This document shows, piece after piece, positions 41,739 through 50,801 of a stretch of DNA of 64,000 bases. This stretch comes from an uncultured Paracoccaceae bacterium (GTDB lineage Bacteria > Pseudomonadota > Alphaproteobacteria > Rhodobacterales > Rhodobacteraceae). The notes beneath the pieces are model-generated. The model saw only the letters and a list, made by a program, of their open reading frames with translations, did no database searches and was not told the DNA's origin. Both the position numbers and the translations under genes were made by a program. Position 1 is the stretch's first letter. The number at the start of each line of letters is the position of its first letter. The stretch lies in the NCBI GenBank assembly GCA_951812615.1, contig CATOSU010000001.1, positions 124,001 through 188,000 on the forward strand, read 5' to 3'.

Positions 41739-42740
41739 CTATGCCGGCACCGTCTCCATCAGTTCTTTCCAGCGGTGGCAGGACACCTCGTGCCCGCTGC
41801 CGTCCCCTTCCAGCTGCGGTTCTTCCGCCCGACACTGGTCGACGGCAAAGGGACAGCGCGTGTGGAACTTGCAGCCCGACGGCTGGTTCGTCGGCGACGG
41901 GATTTCTCCGGTCAGCTTCTGCGCTTTGCCCCGGTCATCCGGATCCAGCGACGGGATCGCCGAAAACAGCGCCCGGGTATAGGGATGCCGCGGCCCGGCA
42001 AAGAGCTGCCGCGTCGGCGCGGTTTCCACCAGCCGCCCCAGATACATCACCGCCACGTGATCGCAGGTATGCGCCACGACGCTCAGGTCATGGCTGATAA
42101 ACATGAATGTCAGCCCCATCTCCGACTGGATCTGCTTCAGCAGGTTCAGAACATCCGCCTGGATCGACACGTCCAGCGCCGCCACGCTTTCGTCGGCCAC
42201 GATGAACTGCGGCCCCGACACCAGCGCCCGCGCGATCGAGATCCGCTGCCGTTGCCCGCCGGAAAACGCATGCGGGAAGCGGCGCAGATGTTCGAGGTTC
42301 AGCCGACATTTCGCCGCGATCTCGCGCACCCGGGCATCGGTTTCCTCGCGGGTTCGGGTGATCCCCATCACCTCCAGCGGTTCGGCGATGATATCCCGCA
42401 CCGTCATCCGCGGGCTCAGCGCTGCGTACGGATCCTGAAAGATCAACTGCGCCCGCTTGCGGTAATCCTTCAGGGCCGGTCCCTCGAGCGAAGCGATATC
42501 CAGATCGACCTCGCCGTCGGAATACCGCGCATGACCTTCGGTGATCGGCACGGCCTTCAGCAGCGCCCGTCCCAGCGTGGTCTTGCCCGATCCGCTCTCA
42601 CCGACCAGACCGAAGAACGATCCTTTTTCAATGCTGACCGAGACGTTGTTGACGGCCTTCAGGACGTCCTTTCGGAAGATCCCGCCGCCGATGGGAAATC
42701 CGACGCTGAGGCCGTCTGCCCGGATCAGGATGTCCGTCAT
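41739..42740 (-). CDS. Opp/Dpp-class ABC transporter ATPase (OppF-like)
   Basis: 333 residues. Walker A GESGSGKTT near residue 52, signature FSGGQRQR, Walker B FIVADESVAALD (Ser in place of the usual Pro), H-loop FISHDLSVVAH, and the C-terminal oligopeptide-class extension with CKFHTRCPFAVDQC, whose cysteines suit the Fe-S-like or zinc knot seen in this class. The start overlaps the preceding ATPase stop by four bases. Last gene of the five-gene importer operon. Confidence 0.93.
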   Translation of the reverse strand: MTDILIRADGLSVGFPIGGGIFRKDVLKAVNNVSVSIEKGSFFGLVGESGSGKTTLGRALLKAVPITEGHARYSDGEVDLDIASLEGPALKDYRKRAQLIFQDPYAALSPRMTVRDIIAEPLEVMGITRTREETDARVREIAAKCRLNLEHLRRFPHAFSGGQRQRISIARALVSGPQFIVADESVAALDVSIQADVLNLLKQIQSEMGLTFMFISHDLSVVAHTCDHVAVMYLGRLVETAPTRQLFAGPRHPYTRALFSAIPSLDPDDRGKAQKLTGEIPSPTNQPSGCKFHTRCPFAVDQCRAEEPQLEGDGSGHEVSCHRWKELMETVPA

Positions 42741-43732
42741 ACCCCGGCCTCCGAATAGATGTGGCAGGCCACTTTGTGCGTGTCATCGATTGCCAATTCT
42801 TCGGGAGCAACCGACGAACAGGCGGCGCCCACGACCTGCCCGCAGCGGGTGTGAAACACACAGCCCGGGGGCCGTTCCAGCGGCGAGGGAATGTCACCCG
42901 GCACCGGGGTCAGGGGCGCATCAAGGTCTTCGAGCTTGGGCAGCGCCGCGATCAGCCCCTGCGTATAGGGGTGTTTCGGCGTGCGGATCACCTCGCGCAC
43001 CGGCCCTTCTTCGATCAAACGGCCCAGATACATCACGTTGACCCGGTCCGCTGTCTGGGCCACGACACCCAGATCATGGGTGATAAAGATGATCCCCATG
43101 TGAAATTCATCCACCAGATCCTTCATCAGGTCGATCACCTGCGCCTGAATGGTCACGTCCAGCGCGGTTGTCGGTTCGTCCGCGATCAGCAACTTGGGCT
43201 TGGTGCTGAGCGCCATGGCGATCATCGCCCGCTGCCGCATCCCGCCCGACAGCTCGAACGCGTACTGGTCGATCCGCTTGCCAGCGTCGGAAATGCCCAC
43301 CCGGTCCAGCATCTCAACCGACAGGTTGCGCGCCTGCGCCTTGGACATGTCCGAATGCAGCTGCAGCTGTTCGATCATCTGCTTGCCGATGGTCATCGCC
43401 GGGGCAAAGCTGGCCATCGGTTCCTGAAAGATCATCGACACTGCGCCGCCGCGCACGACCTTGAGCTCGGCCGGCTTGCGCAGCGACAGAACATCGACCG
43501 GCCCGTCCTCGGTAAAAAGCGTGATCTTCGCATCCGGGCTGTAGACCGCGTTGCTGGCATTGAGGTGCATCAGCGCCTTGGCGGTCACGGATTTGCCCGA
43601 GCCGCTTTCGCCCACCAGACCCATCACCTCGCCCTTGTCGAGTGTGAAACTGACATTGTCGACCGCCGTCACAAGACCTTCGTCGGTCCTGAATTGCAGC
43701 GTCAGGTTCTGGACATCGATCAGCGTGTTCAT
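42737..43732 (-). CDS. Opp/Dpp-class ABC transporter ATPase (OppD-like)
   Basis: 331 residues. Walker A GESGSGKSV near 41, signature LSGGMRQR, Walker B LLIADEPTTALD, and the C-terminal block PPGCVFHTRCGQVVGAAC. It pairs with the OppF-like subunit as the second half of the ATPase dimer. Four-base overlaps on both sides show tight translational coupling with the permease upstream and the partner ATPase downstream. Confidence 0.93.
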   Translation of the reverse strand: MNTLIDVQNLTLQFRTDEGLVTAVDNVSFTLDKGEVMGLVGESGSGKSVTAKALMHLNASNAVYSPDAKITLFTEDGPVDVLSLRKPAELKVVRGGAVSMIFQEPMASFAPAMTIGKQMIEQLQLHSDMSKAQARNLSVEMLDRVGISDAGKRIDQYAFELSGGMRQRAMIAMALSTKPKLLIADEPTTALDVTIQAQVIDLMKDLVDEFHMGIIFITHDLGVVAQTADRVNVMYLGRLIEEGPVREVIRTPKHPYTQGLIAALPKLEDLDAPLTPVPGDIPSPLERPPGCVFHTRCGQVVGAACSSVAPEELAIDDTHKVACHIYSEAGV

Positions 43733-44883
43733 TTGCCTTTGTCCGAATAGGGGTCCGCCGCATCCCGCAGCCCGTCACCGACAAACACGAAGGACATGAC
43801 CAGAACGATGAAGAAGATCACGGGAATGAAATACCACTGGTAATTCAGCAGCACGTCGGCGCTGGTCGCCTTCTGCAGCATCACGCCCAGCGAACTGACC
43901 GGGTCCTTCAGGCCCAGCCCGATGAAGCTGAGCGCGGTTTCCGACAGAACCATGTAGGGGAAGGAAATGACCAGATCGACGATGATATAGCTGGTGAAGC
44001 TCGGCAGCAGATGCCGGCGGATCACGTGGCCCGCCGGCGCCCCGCACAGCTGCGCGGCCAGAACGTATTCCTGATTGCGCTCGCTCAGCAGATGCGTGCG
44101 CACCCGCCGCGCCAGCGTCGGCCAGCCGATGAAGCCAAGGATCAGCGATATGTAGAAGAACCGGGCCTCGGCCGTCAGCTCCGGGGGCATGAAGGCGGCG
44201 ATGGCCATGAACAGCGGTATTGCGGGCACGGTTCGGACCGCGTCGGTGATCATCTGCAGGATACTGTCGATCCAGCCGCCGTAATACCCGGCCACGCCGC
44301 CGATGATCAGCGCCAGAACGAAGGCGATGAACACCCCGATGGAGCCCACCTTGAGCGATGTCCAGACCGCGTGCAGCGTGCGCGAGAAGATATCCTGCCC
44401 GTCCTCGTCGGTGCCGAACAGGTGAATCTTGCCCTCGTCGACGCCGAACAGATGCACGGACCCGGGGATGAACCCGAGGATCTTGTACCTGTCGCCCTTC
44501 ACGAAGAACTGCAGATACAGGCGTTTGTCTTCATTGATCTTCGTCACCCAGCGGAAATTCGTGGCCAGCGACCGTTCACGCTCGACCGCGTGAATGAAGG
44601 GCCGCGCCGAGCAGCCGTTCGTGTCGCAGAACTGAGGGATCTGCGGCGCGCCGTTGGTGTAATCCTTGTCCCGGCCCGCGATCGTCGGATCATAGGGCGA
44701 CAGGAAGGGCGCAAATATGCCCGACAGGATCATGATGATCAGCAAAACGGCGGCGACCATCGCGGTGCGCTGTTTCTTGAACCGGGCCCAGATCAGTTGA
44801 CTCTGCGACGCGGTGAAATAGGCTTCCTTCGCCTTCTGGTCCTGTTTGGCGGCCCGCTTGTCTGTTGTTTCAGTCGTGCTCAT
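43729..44883 (-). CDS. Opp/Dpp-class ABC transporter permease (OppC-like)
   Basis: 384 residues, longer than a typical OppC because about 100 residues of periplasmic loop (PQIPQFCDTNGCSARPF through GKIHLFGTDEDGQDIFSR) separate the first membrane span from the core. GTDEDGQDIFSRTLHAVWTSLKVG and the EAA-type loop YVLAAQLCGAPAGHVIRRHLLP identify the family. The long loop is typical of the YejE-like and oligosaccharide-linked branch. Four bases separate it from the OppB-like gene upstream. Confidence 0.92.
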   Translation of the reverse strand: MSTTETTDKRAAKQDQKAKEAYFTASQSQLIWARFKKQRTAMVAAVLLIIMILSGIFAPFLSPYDPTIAGRDKDYTNGAPQIPQFCDTNGCSARPFIHAVERERSLATNFRWVTKINEDKRLYLQFFVKGDRYKILGFIPGSVHLFGVDEGKIHLFGTDEDGQDIFSRTLHAVWTSLKVGSIGVFIAFVLALIIGGVAGYYGGWIDSILQMITDAVRTVPAIPLFMAIAAFMPPELTAEARFFYISLILGFIGWPTLARRVRTHLLSERNQEYVLAAQLCGAPAGHVIRRHLLPSFTSYIIVDLVISFPYMVLSETALSFIGLGLKDPVSSLGVMLQKATSADVLLNYQWYFIPVIFFIVLVMSFVFVGDGLRDAADPYSDKGK

Positions 44884-44887
44884 GGGA

Positions 44888-45892
44888 TCACCGGATGATG
44901 CTCTTGCGGACGCGCGGATCCAGCACGGCCAGCAAGATGTCCGTCGCGAAGTTCAGCGCAACGATGGAGGCTGTCAGCAGGAAGATAATCGCGCCGGCAA
45001 GCTGTTGGTCGTTCGAGCGCGCCAGCGCCTCGATCAGCAGCGCGCCGGCATCCGTCAGGATCAGGATCATCGCGACGATGGGCAATTCGTTGAAAATCCG
45101 ATTCAGGTCGAAGCCCAGCGAATTCACGATCGGCCCCAGCGCATGCCGGGCCGGGTAGTTCCACAACAGCCTGCGCCCGTGTACGCCCCGTGCGGCAGCG
45201 GCGGTCACGTAGAGCTTGCCGATTTCGTCCGACATCAGCGCCCGCACGGTCTGCAGGGCAAAGGCAGTCGCTGACCACCCCAGGATGAAGATCGGCAACC
45301 AGGCATGGCTGAGCAGGTCGAGGAACTTGCCCCAACTCCACGGCGCGTCCCGGTATTCGGCTGAAAACAGCCCGGTCAGCGTTTCGCCGAACCAGACGGT
45401 TGAAAACAGCATGATCATCAGCGCCAGCAGGAAGTTCGGCATCGCAAGACCAAGATAGCTGAGAAAGCGCAGGGTGTTGTTCAGAACCGCATTGTTCGAT
45501 GCAGCGGCGATGATGCCGACCGGGACAGCGATCAGATAGGCCAGCACCAGCGCCGCCAGACAGATCGACAGCGACAGAAGGAACTTGTCGCCCAGAAGCT
45601 GTGCGATATTCACGCGCAGGATACAGCTGTCGCCGAATTCACCCTGGAAGGCGCCGACGATCCAGCTGCCCCAGCGTTGCAGGAAGGGACGGTCCAGCCC
45701 CAGCCGCTGCCGCTCGGCCTCGATATCCGCGACCGAGATGCCGGAACCCTGAGTGTTCTTGAAGGCCAGATAACGTTCAGCGCAGTCGCCCGGCACCAGC
45801 TCCATCAGCGTAAAGACGATGAGGGATACAAGGATCAGCGTGAACATCGCCATCACGGCCCGAGTCGCGACGAAACGTCCAAATTGCAGCAT
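44888..45892 (-). CDS. Opp/Dpp-class ABC transporter permease (OppB-like)
   Basis: 334 residues. FMLVP-like opening MAMFTLILVSLIVFTLMELVPGD, a cytoplasmic EAA loop (LYVTAAAARGVHGRRLLWNYPARHAL) and LPIVAMILILTDAGALLIEAL. I place the start at 45892; upstream codons run into the hairpin spacer and lack a ribosome-binding site. It forms the channel with the OppC-like subunit. Confidence 0.9.
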   Translation of the reverse strand: MLQFGRFVATRAVMAMFTLILVSLIVFTLMELVPGDCAERYLAFKNTQGSGISVADIEAERQRLGLDRPFLQRWGSWIVGAFQGEFGDSCILRVNIAQLLGDKFLLSLSICLAALVLAYLIAVPVGIIAAASNNAVLNNTLRFLSYLGLAMPNFLLALMIMLFSTVWFGETLTGLFSAEYRDAPWSWGKFLDLLSHAWLPIFILGWSATAFALQTVRALMSDEIGKLYVTAAAARGVHGRRLLWNYPARHALGPIVNSLGFDLNRIFNELPIVAMILILTDAGALLIEALARSNDQQLAGAIIFLLTASIVALNFATDILLAVLDPRVRKSIIR

Positions 45893-45943
45893 GAAGCTAC
45901 CCCGTTGTCCCCGTTGCGGGTTTCCCCCGCTTGATTTTTCAGG

Positions 45944-45972
45944 TGCGCCGGGCGGGAACTCCGCCCGGCGCA
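45944..45972 (-). promoter_or_regulatory. Intercistronic hairpin between binding protein and OppB-like gene
   Basis: TGCGCCGGGCGG and CCGCCCGGCGCA pair perfectly over 12 bases with a five-base loop, 23 bases past the binding-protein stop. It has no T-run leftward, so RNA stabilisation or partial termination is likely, as in the sugar importer operon at 29968. Confidence 0.62.
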
Positions 45973-45995
45973 ATTAGATTAGATACCAATCCGGA

Positions 45996-48035
45996 TTACT
46001 CGTCCAGCCACCACTGCGTGGCCCGGTACGGATATGTCCGGTAGTATTCGTAGCTCTGCGTCTTGAACGGGGTGACGTTCTTCAGAGCATTGCGGTGGGT
46101 GACCGGCGCAGGGGCCTGCACGGTGCCGATGAACATCAGGCTTTCGGTCATCGCCTTGGCCATCTTTGCCCCAACCGCGTTGAACTCGTCCGAACCACCT
46201 GCGGCCGACTGCAGAACGTTGATGTCTGCCATCATCTCCTTGGCCCATGCCGGCGGCTCAACACCGGCGGAACCGTCGCTGTCTACCCATTCGGCCCACA
46301 ACATGGCGTTGCGGTTGCCGAAGTAGTTTTCAAACGGCGGCACCCACAGTTCGTTGTTGCCCAGAACGATCGCCAGCGGCTGACCCTTGCGCCACATGCT
46401 GACGTCCAGCTTGTTCGCCGACTGCGCCGAACGGTATTCGTCCGGAGTAACCTCCTTGACGACCGAGGCAATGCCGACATCGGCCCAGTACTGCGACACC
46501 AGTTCAACAGTCTGACCCGCGATACCCTGGGTCGAGAAGTTGAGGTTCAGCACCAGCTTGTCGCCATTGGGCAGTTCGCGAGCGCCATCGCCGTCCGTGT
46601 CCTTGAGCCCCAGCGCTTCAAGCTTGGCCTTGGCGCCGTCAGGATCGTAGGCAGTCATGTGAGTTTCAAGCGCCGGATCGGCAAAGCTCGGCAGCGGCGA
46701 GAAACCGGTATAGGCACGCGGGGTGCCCTGACCGAAGAACGCGATCTCGTTCAGTTCGTCGCGGTTGATTGCCATCGACATGGCTTCGCGGAAGCCGAGT
46801 TCAGAAAAGACCGCGCGCTTGGCTTCGTCTTCGTGGGTGACGTTGAAGCCGAAGGCACCGATGGTGATTTCCGGCTTCAGGTAGACGGTGTAATCACCCT
46901 TTTCCTGACCTTCGAGAAGGATCGGAGCGGAAGCCAGCTGCAGCGACTGCGATTTGTAGTCGACCTCGCCGTTCACGATCTTCAGCAGACGAACCTCGTT
47001 GTCGTTGATATAGACCTCGTCTTGCTCAGAAATGTAGGGCAGCTGCTGACCGGTCGGATCAACCTGGTGGAAATACGGGTTTGCCACCAGATGACGACCT
47101 TCGGTGGTGTCGCTGATATAGATGTGCGATTCCAGCGTCGGGTAGGTGTTCTTGGGCAGGCCGTCGACCAGTGCCGGCTTGGACAGCATCGGCGTGGGCG
47201 TGTCCGTCCAGTCCGAGTTGCCATAATAGGCCTGAATGGCGTCATAGCCGTTTTCGAACCCCAGCGCCTGCGCATTTGCATCCGCGTTCGAATCCAGCCC
47301 CGGGTGGAACTGGCTCAGGAAATGCTTGGGCAGGAACGGCTGGGAATAGTGCGTGGCAAAGTGGGCCAGAAGACCCGGCTTGGGCGCCGGCAGGTTGAAG
47401 ATAACTGTGGTCTCGTCCGGGGCTTCGACCGTCATCTCTGCGCCCGCGACCGTGATATAGTCCTTCGGCGTCTCGAAGATGTTCTTATCCAGCATGATGT
47501 TGTCGTGGTAGAACACGATGTCCGCGCTGGTGAACGGCGCGCCGTCAGACCATTTGTGGCCTGCGCGCAGCTTGACGGTCAGCTGCGTGAAATCATCGTT
47601 CCATGTGCCGGACTTGGCGATATTCGGCACGATGGTCTGCAGGTCGTCCGAATACCGGAACAGGCTGACATGACGCACCGACAGGAAGTCAGAGGTGCCC
47701 GCTTCGGTCGCGTTCGACAGCACGTCCAGCGTACCGCCGTGTTTGCCAACCGAATCATAGGGGACGACAACCAGCGGCTCGGACGGCAGACGATCGGCCA
47801 GCGGTGGCAGATCGCCGTTGCCCTTGATCATGCCGTTCAGCTTGGCGATGTCCGGATTATCCGAAAACGCCATCTCACAGCCGGCGGCTGCCTGAAATTC
47901 GGCCAGCTCGTACTGCTGAGGGAAGGCACCGGCCGCAACGCCCTGCATATCCGCAACGGTAATCGCCGGGCAGTTTGCCAATGCTGCGCCCGGCAACACG
48001 ATGGCAGCTACGCCGCTAAGTAGAAATCGTTTCAT
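45996..48035 (-). CDS. Family 5 extracellular solute-binding protein (peptide or oligosaccharide importer)
   Basis: 679 residues; begins MKRFLLSGVAAIVLPGAALAN, a Sec signal with cleavage after ALA. DLQTIVPNIAKSGTWNDDFTQLTVKLRAGHKWSDGAPFTSADIVFYHDNI is the family 5 (SBP_bac_5) signature region. At about 680 residues it is longer than classic OppA/DppA (near 535) and closer to the oligosaccharide-binding branch known from rhizobial alpha-galactoside uptake. The start has AGGAG upstream. First gene of the operon, divergent from the DeoR regulator. Confidence 0.92.
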   Translation of the reverse strand: MKRFLLSGVAAIVLPGAALANCPAITVADMQGVAAGAFPQQYELAEFQAAAGCEMAFSDNPDIAKLNGMIKGNGDLPPLADRLPSEPLVVVPYDSVGKHGGTLDVLSNATEAGTSDFLSVRHVSLFRYSDDLQTIVPNIAKSGTWNDDFTQLTVKLRAGHKWSDGAPFTSADIVFYHDNIMLDKNIFETPKDYITVAGAEMTVEAPDETTVIFNLPAPKPGLLAHFATHYSQPFLPKHFLSQFHPGLDSNADANAQALGFENGYDAIQAYYGNSDWTDTPTPMLSKPALVDGLPKNTYPTLESHIYISDTTEGRHLVANPYFHQVDPTGQQLPYISEQDEVYINDNEVRLLKIVNGEVDYKSQSLQLASAPILLEGQEKGDYTVYLKPEITIGAFGFNVTHEDEAKRAVFSELGFREAMSMAINRDELNEIAFFGQGTPRAYTGFSPLPSFADPALETHMTAYDPDGAKAKLEALGLKDTDGDGARELPNGDKLVLNLNFSTQGIAGQTVELVSQYWADVGIASVVKEVTPDEYRSAQSANKLDVSMWRKGQPLAIVLGNNELWVPPFENYFGNRNAMLWAEWVDSDGSAGVEPPAWAKEMMADINVLQSAAGGSDEFNAVGAKMAKAMTESLMFIGTVQAPAPVTHRNALKNVTPFKTQSYEYYRTYPYRATQWWLDE

Positions 48036-48699
48036 GTTATCTCCTGTCCGTGAGTGCTCAGTTCGTGGGTCCGTCTGATATCCCTGCCCCAGAGGGTTGG
48101 TGTCTCGACCATAGATTGCAGTTTGTTGGCGGTACCGACATTTGCATTTGCTAACGCCGCCGGCCAATGCCGGAGCCCCCCGTTGCTGCTAGGCCAGGAC
48201 GGGCAAGCCCGACTGACGCAATTCGTTTGCCGCCGATAGGTGACGGTTTTATGAAACCCGCCCTGTTTGCTTCGGTCGCCGGAAGAACGCCGCCCATGCG
48301 CCGAACGCTTGATCCAAGCGTAGCGCAGAGCTGTTTGGCGGTCCAACTTTTTGCTGAACCAACCGTGGCAAACCCCATACAGCATACTGAAATTGCAGGT
48401 GTTTTTCGCACCGGCATCAGCAATCCCAACGAGATGCCAAACCGGCATTCCACATTTCCCACGTTGTCCCAACCGATACGAAGGAGGTCCGTTTGCACGA
48501 TTCGAATCAAGCTTTTTGTGTAGATTTCTGGGTTTTTGTATTTTTTTGCACGAAACCCATGCAGGATTCGATCATATTCCACGGTCTTCCGCGGGGTTCA
48601 GGGCGCGGATCGTTTGACCGGTGCGCGCGGAAACTGCATCCTGACACCCGGTGCGCATTACTGTACCGGCGTCTCAACGGAGTTTCAGAAAGGGGTGTG
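48036..48699. promoter_or_regulatory. 664-base divergent control region
   Basis: No credible gene. Control signals cluster near the DeoR gene. The nonamer TTTGCACGA occurs at 48492-48500 and again at 48545-48553, 53 bases (about five helical turns) apart. GATTCGAATC is a perfect palindrome at 48499-48508, and arms TGGGTTT and AAACCCA bracket a T-rich core at 48529-48559. These are candidate DeoR-type operators. The left half (48036-48480) shows nothing I recognise. Confidence 0.5.
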
Positions 48700-49491
48700 A
48701 TGGCGGAGTCGGAACGCTATGCGACCCACCGCGAAGTCGAGTTGCTGGAAACCCTGCGCAGCGTCGACGGGACCGCACGCACGACCAGCCTGGCAGAAAC
48801 GCTGCAGGTCAGCGAGGAAACCATCCGGCGCACCATCAAGGCGCTGGCCAAAACCGGCGCGGTCCGGCGCGTGCATGGCGGCGTCTATCTGGTCAATGCC
48901 GAGGCCGGCAAACCGGTTTCGTCGCGCCTGTCACAGCGGGCCGCCGAAAAATCTCGCATCGCCGAAACCACCGCCGGGCTGATTCAGAACGGATCCTGCC
49001 TGTTTCTCGATGTCGGCTCGACAACTGCGCATGTTGCGCAATCGCTGCGCCAGCACCGGGACCTGACAGTGGTCACGAACGGTCTGCATGCGGCGCAGAC
49101 GCTTGTCGGGCTGAACGGCAACCGCGTGTTTCTGGCCGGTGGCGAATTGCGTAACGTCGAAGGCGGCGCGTTCGGTCCTGATACGCTGACCTATGTGCGG
49201 CACTTCAACATAGACACGGCAATTCTGTCGGTGGACGGCTTCGACGAACGCGGCGGCTTCCTGCTGGCCGGCAGCGAAGAGGCCGCGCTGGCCCGCGAAG
49301 TGGCGGTCTGGGCGCGGCGGGTGCTGGTCGTGGCCGATCACACCAAGTTCGGGGTCAGCGCACCGGTGGTGGCCTGCGATCCCCACGATGTCGACGCGGT
49401 CGTCACCGACCGGCCCCTCACACCGGCCTTTGAATCGCGGCTGGCCGGATGGAACATCGACCTGCTCCTGTCCCGGCCCGGACCGGGCTGA
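48700..49491 (+). CDS. DeoR/GlpR-family transcriptional regulator
   Basis: 263 residues. The N-terminal winged helix is THREVELLETLRSVDGTARTTSLAETLQVSEETIRRTIKALAKTGAVRRVHGGVYL, the standard DeoR start. The sugar-phosphate sensor domain follows (LFLDVGSTTAHVAQSL, VVTNGLHAAQTL, RVLVVADHTKFG). AAAGGGG precedes the ATG; a GTG one codon earlier is possible. DeoR proteins sense phosphorylated sugars, so its position opposite the family 5 importer suggests that the importer carries a carbohydrate. Confidence 0.92.
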   Translation: MAESERYATHREVELLETLRSVDGTARTTSLAETLQVSEETIRRTIKALAKTGAVRRVHGGVYLVNAEAGKPVSSRLSQRAAEKSRIAETTAGLIQNGSCLFLDVGSTTAHVAQSLRQHRDLTVVTNGLHAAQTLVGLNGNRVFLAGGELRNVEGGAFGPDTLTYVRHFNIDTAILSVDGFDERGGFLLAGSEEAALAREVAVWARRVLVVADHTKFGVSAPVVACDPHDVDAVVTDRPLTPAFESRLAGWNIDLLLSRPGPG

Positions 49492-49504
49492 TCCCCCGGC
49501 CGGA

Positions 49505-50410
49505 ATGACGCCGAACCCGCACCACGGCGCCACCCGAAGGCTGGAACGCGCGCTGGGCGATGCGACCCGCCGGCACCTGCCGCTGTGGCTGGCCGAATTT
49601 GTCATGTTCGTCCTCAAACAGGGCTGGGCCTGTCTCTTTGGCGCGCTGATGCTGGCCGGGCTGCTGATCTCGGACGCGGTCTGGTCCGACACATGGCACG
49701 TGGCGCGTTATGACGCGCTGTTGATCTACGCCATCGCCATTCAGGTTTCCTTTCTGGCCCTGCGGCTAGAAACATGGCGCGAAGTGCGGGTGATCGCGCT
49801 ATTCCACCTGACCGGAACGGCGATGGAGCTGTTCAAGGTCAACGCGGGCAGCTGGGCCTATCCCGAACCGGCTCTGTTCAAGCTCTGGGGTGTGCCGCTG
49901 TTTTCCGGTTTCATGTATGCCTCGGTCGGGTCCTACATGGCCCGGGTGATCCGCATCTTCGATATGCGGTTCGCCCCCTACCCGCCTTTCCCGCTGACCA
50001 TCGCGCTGGCTGCCGCGATCTACATCAACTTCTTTGCCCACCATTTCCTGCCCGATGTCCGGTTCGTGCTGTTCGCCGCAACGGTGTTGCTGTTCTGGCG
50101 GACGTGGATCTGGTTTCGCATCGGCGACAACGATTACCGAATGCCGCTGCCATTGGCCGCGTTCCTGTCCAGCATCTTCCTCTGGGTGGCCGAGAATGTC
50201 GGCACCGGAACGGGCACATGGGTTTATGCCGGCACAACCGGACTGGACTGGGTCAGATTTGCGAAAATGGGGTCATGGTATCTGCTTCTCTACGTCAGCT
50301 TTGCAACCGTTACCCTTGTTTACCGCGATGCGCTGTACCCTGCACCGTTCAGAGGTAGCCGCGCCAGATCATCACCGCGATCAGCAGAACAAACAGCGTC
50401 AGAAGATTGA
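49505..50410 (+). CDS. DUF817 family membrane protein
   Basis: 301 residues with about eight hydrophobic segments. The conserved DUF817 region is TGTAMELFKVNAGSWAYPEPALFKLWGVPLFSGFMYASVGSYM, and WVAENVGTGTGTWVYAG later. The function of the family is unknown. It follows the DeoR gene by 13 bases and may be co-transcribed, although a role in sugar metabolism is not implied by sequence. The last 62 bases overlap the convergent small gene at 50349. Confidence 0.85.
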   Translation: MTPNPHHGATRRLERALGDATRRHLPLWLAEFVMFVLKQGWACLFGALMLAGLLISDAVWSDTWHVARYDALLIYAIAIQVSFLALRLETWREVRVIALFHLTGTAMELFKVNAGSWAYPEPALFKLWGVPLFSGFMYASVGSYMARVIRIFDMRFAPYPPFPLTIALAAAIYINFFAHHFLPDVRFVLFAATVLLFWRTWIWFRIGDNDYRMPLPLAAFLSSIFLWVAENVGTGTGTWVYAGTTGLDWVRFAKMGSWYLLLYVSFATVTLVYRDALYPAPFRGSRARSSPRSAEQTASED

Positions 50411-50723
50411 TCGCCAGACTGGCCAGTATGCCCAGATACCACCCCTTGCGTTCGTCCGACGGGTCGATATCCGCCAGAAAGGCCATGACCTCACGCGCGT
50501 CACGCGCAAGCGCCTCGCCATCCAGCGTCAGGCGCAGCCGCGGGTTATTCGCCAGCGTCTCAGCCTCGGCCAGCCGTCGCCCCGCACGATAGACCCGGCG
50601 CGGCATCCGCCGCCTGCCGCGCTCCAGCGCCGTCGCCAGCGTCTTGCCGCGCACCCGCAGCTTTGTCCGGATCTCCTCCAGCAAAGCTGTGCTGCCCTCT
50701 GTTATGGGATCGTCGATGGTCAT
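50349..50723 (-). CDS. Small membrane-anchored hypothetical protein
   Basis: 124 residues from the ATG at 50723. It is mostly charged and helical (KLRVRGKTLATALERGRRRMPRRVYRAGRRLAEAETLA), with one C-terminal membrane span, YLGILASLAINLLTLFVLLIAVMIW. Arg-rich helices before the span suggest a cytoplasmic domain anchored at the membrane. I do not recognise a family. It converges on DUF817 with a 62-base overlap and is divergent from the hydrolase at 50802. Confidence 0.65.
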   Translation of the reverse strand: MTIDDPITEGSTALLEEIRTKLRVRGKTLATALERGRRRMPRRVYRAGRRLAEAETLANNPRLRLTLDGEALARDAREVMAFLADIDPSDERKGWYLGILASLAINLLTLFVLLIAVMIWRGYL

Positions 50724-50801
50724 GTCGGCCGATACCCTAATTGGGGAGGCCCGGCGCGACAAGCGGCTGGAAACCCGCCGACAGGCTTCGTATCAGGGGA
50801 T

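Noticed and set aside
46095..48023. Plus-strand open frame of 642 codons
   Set aside because: Antisense to the family 5 binding protein, which has a signal peptide and family signature.
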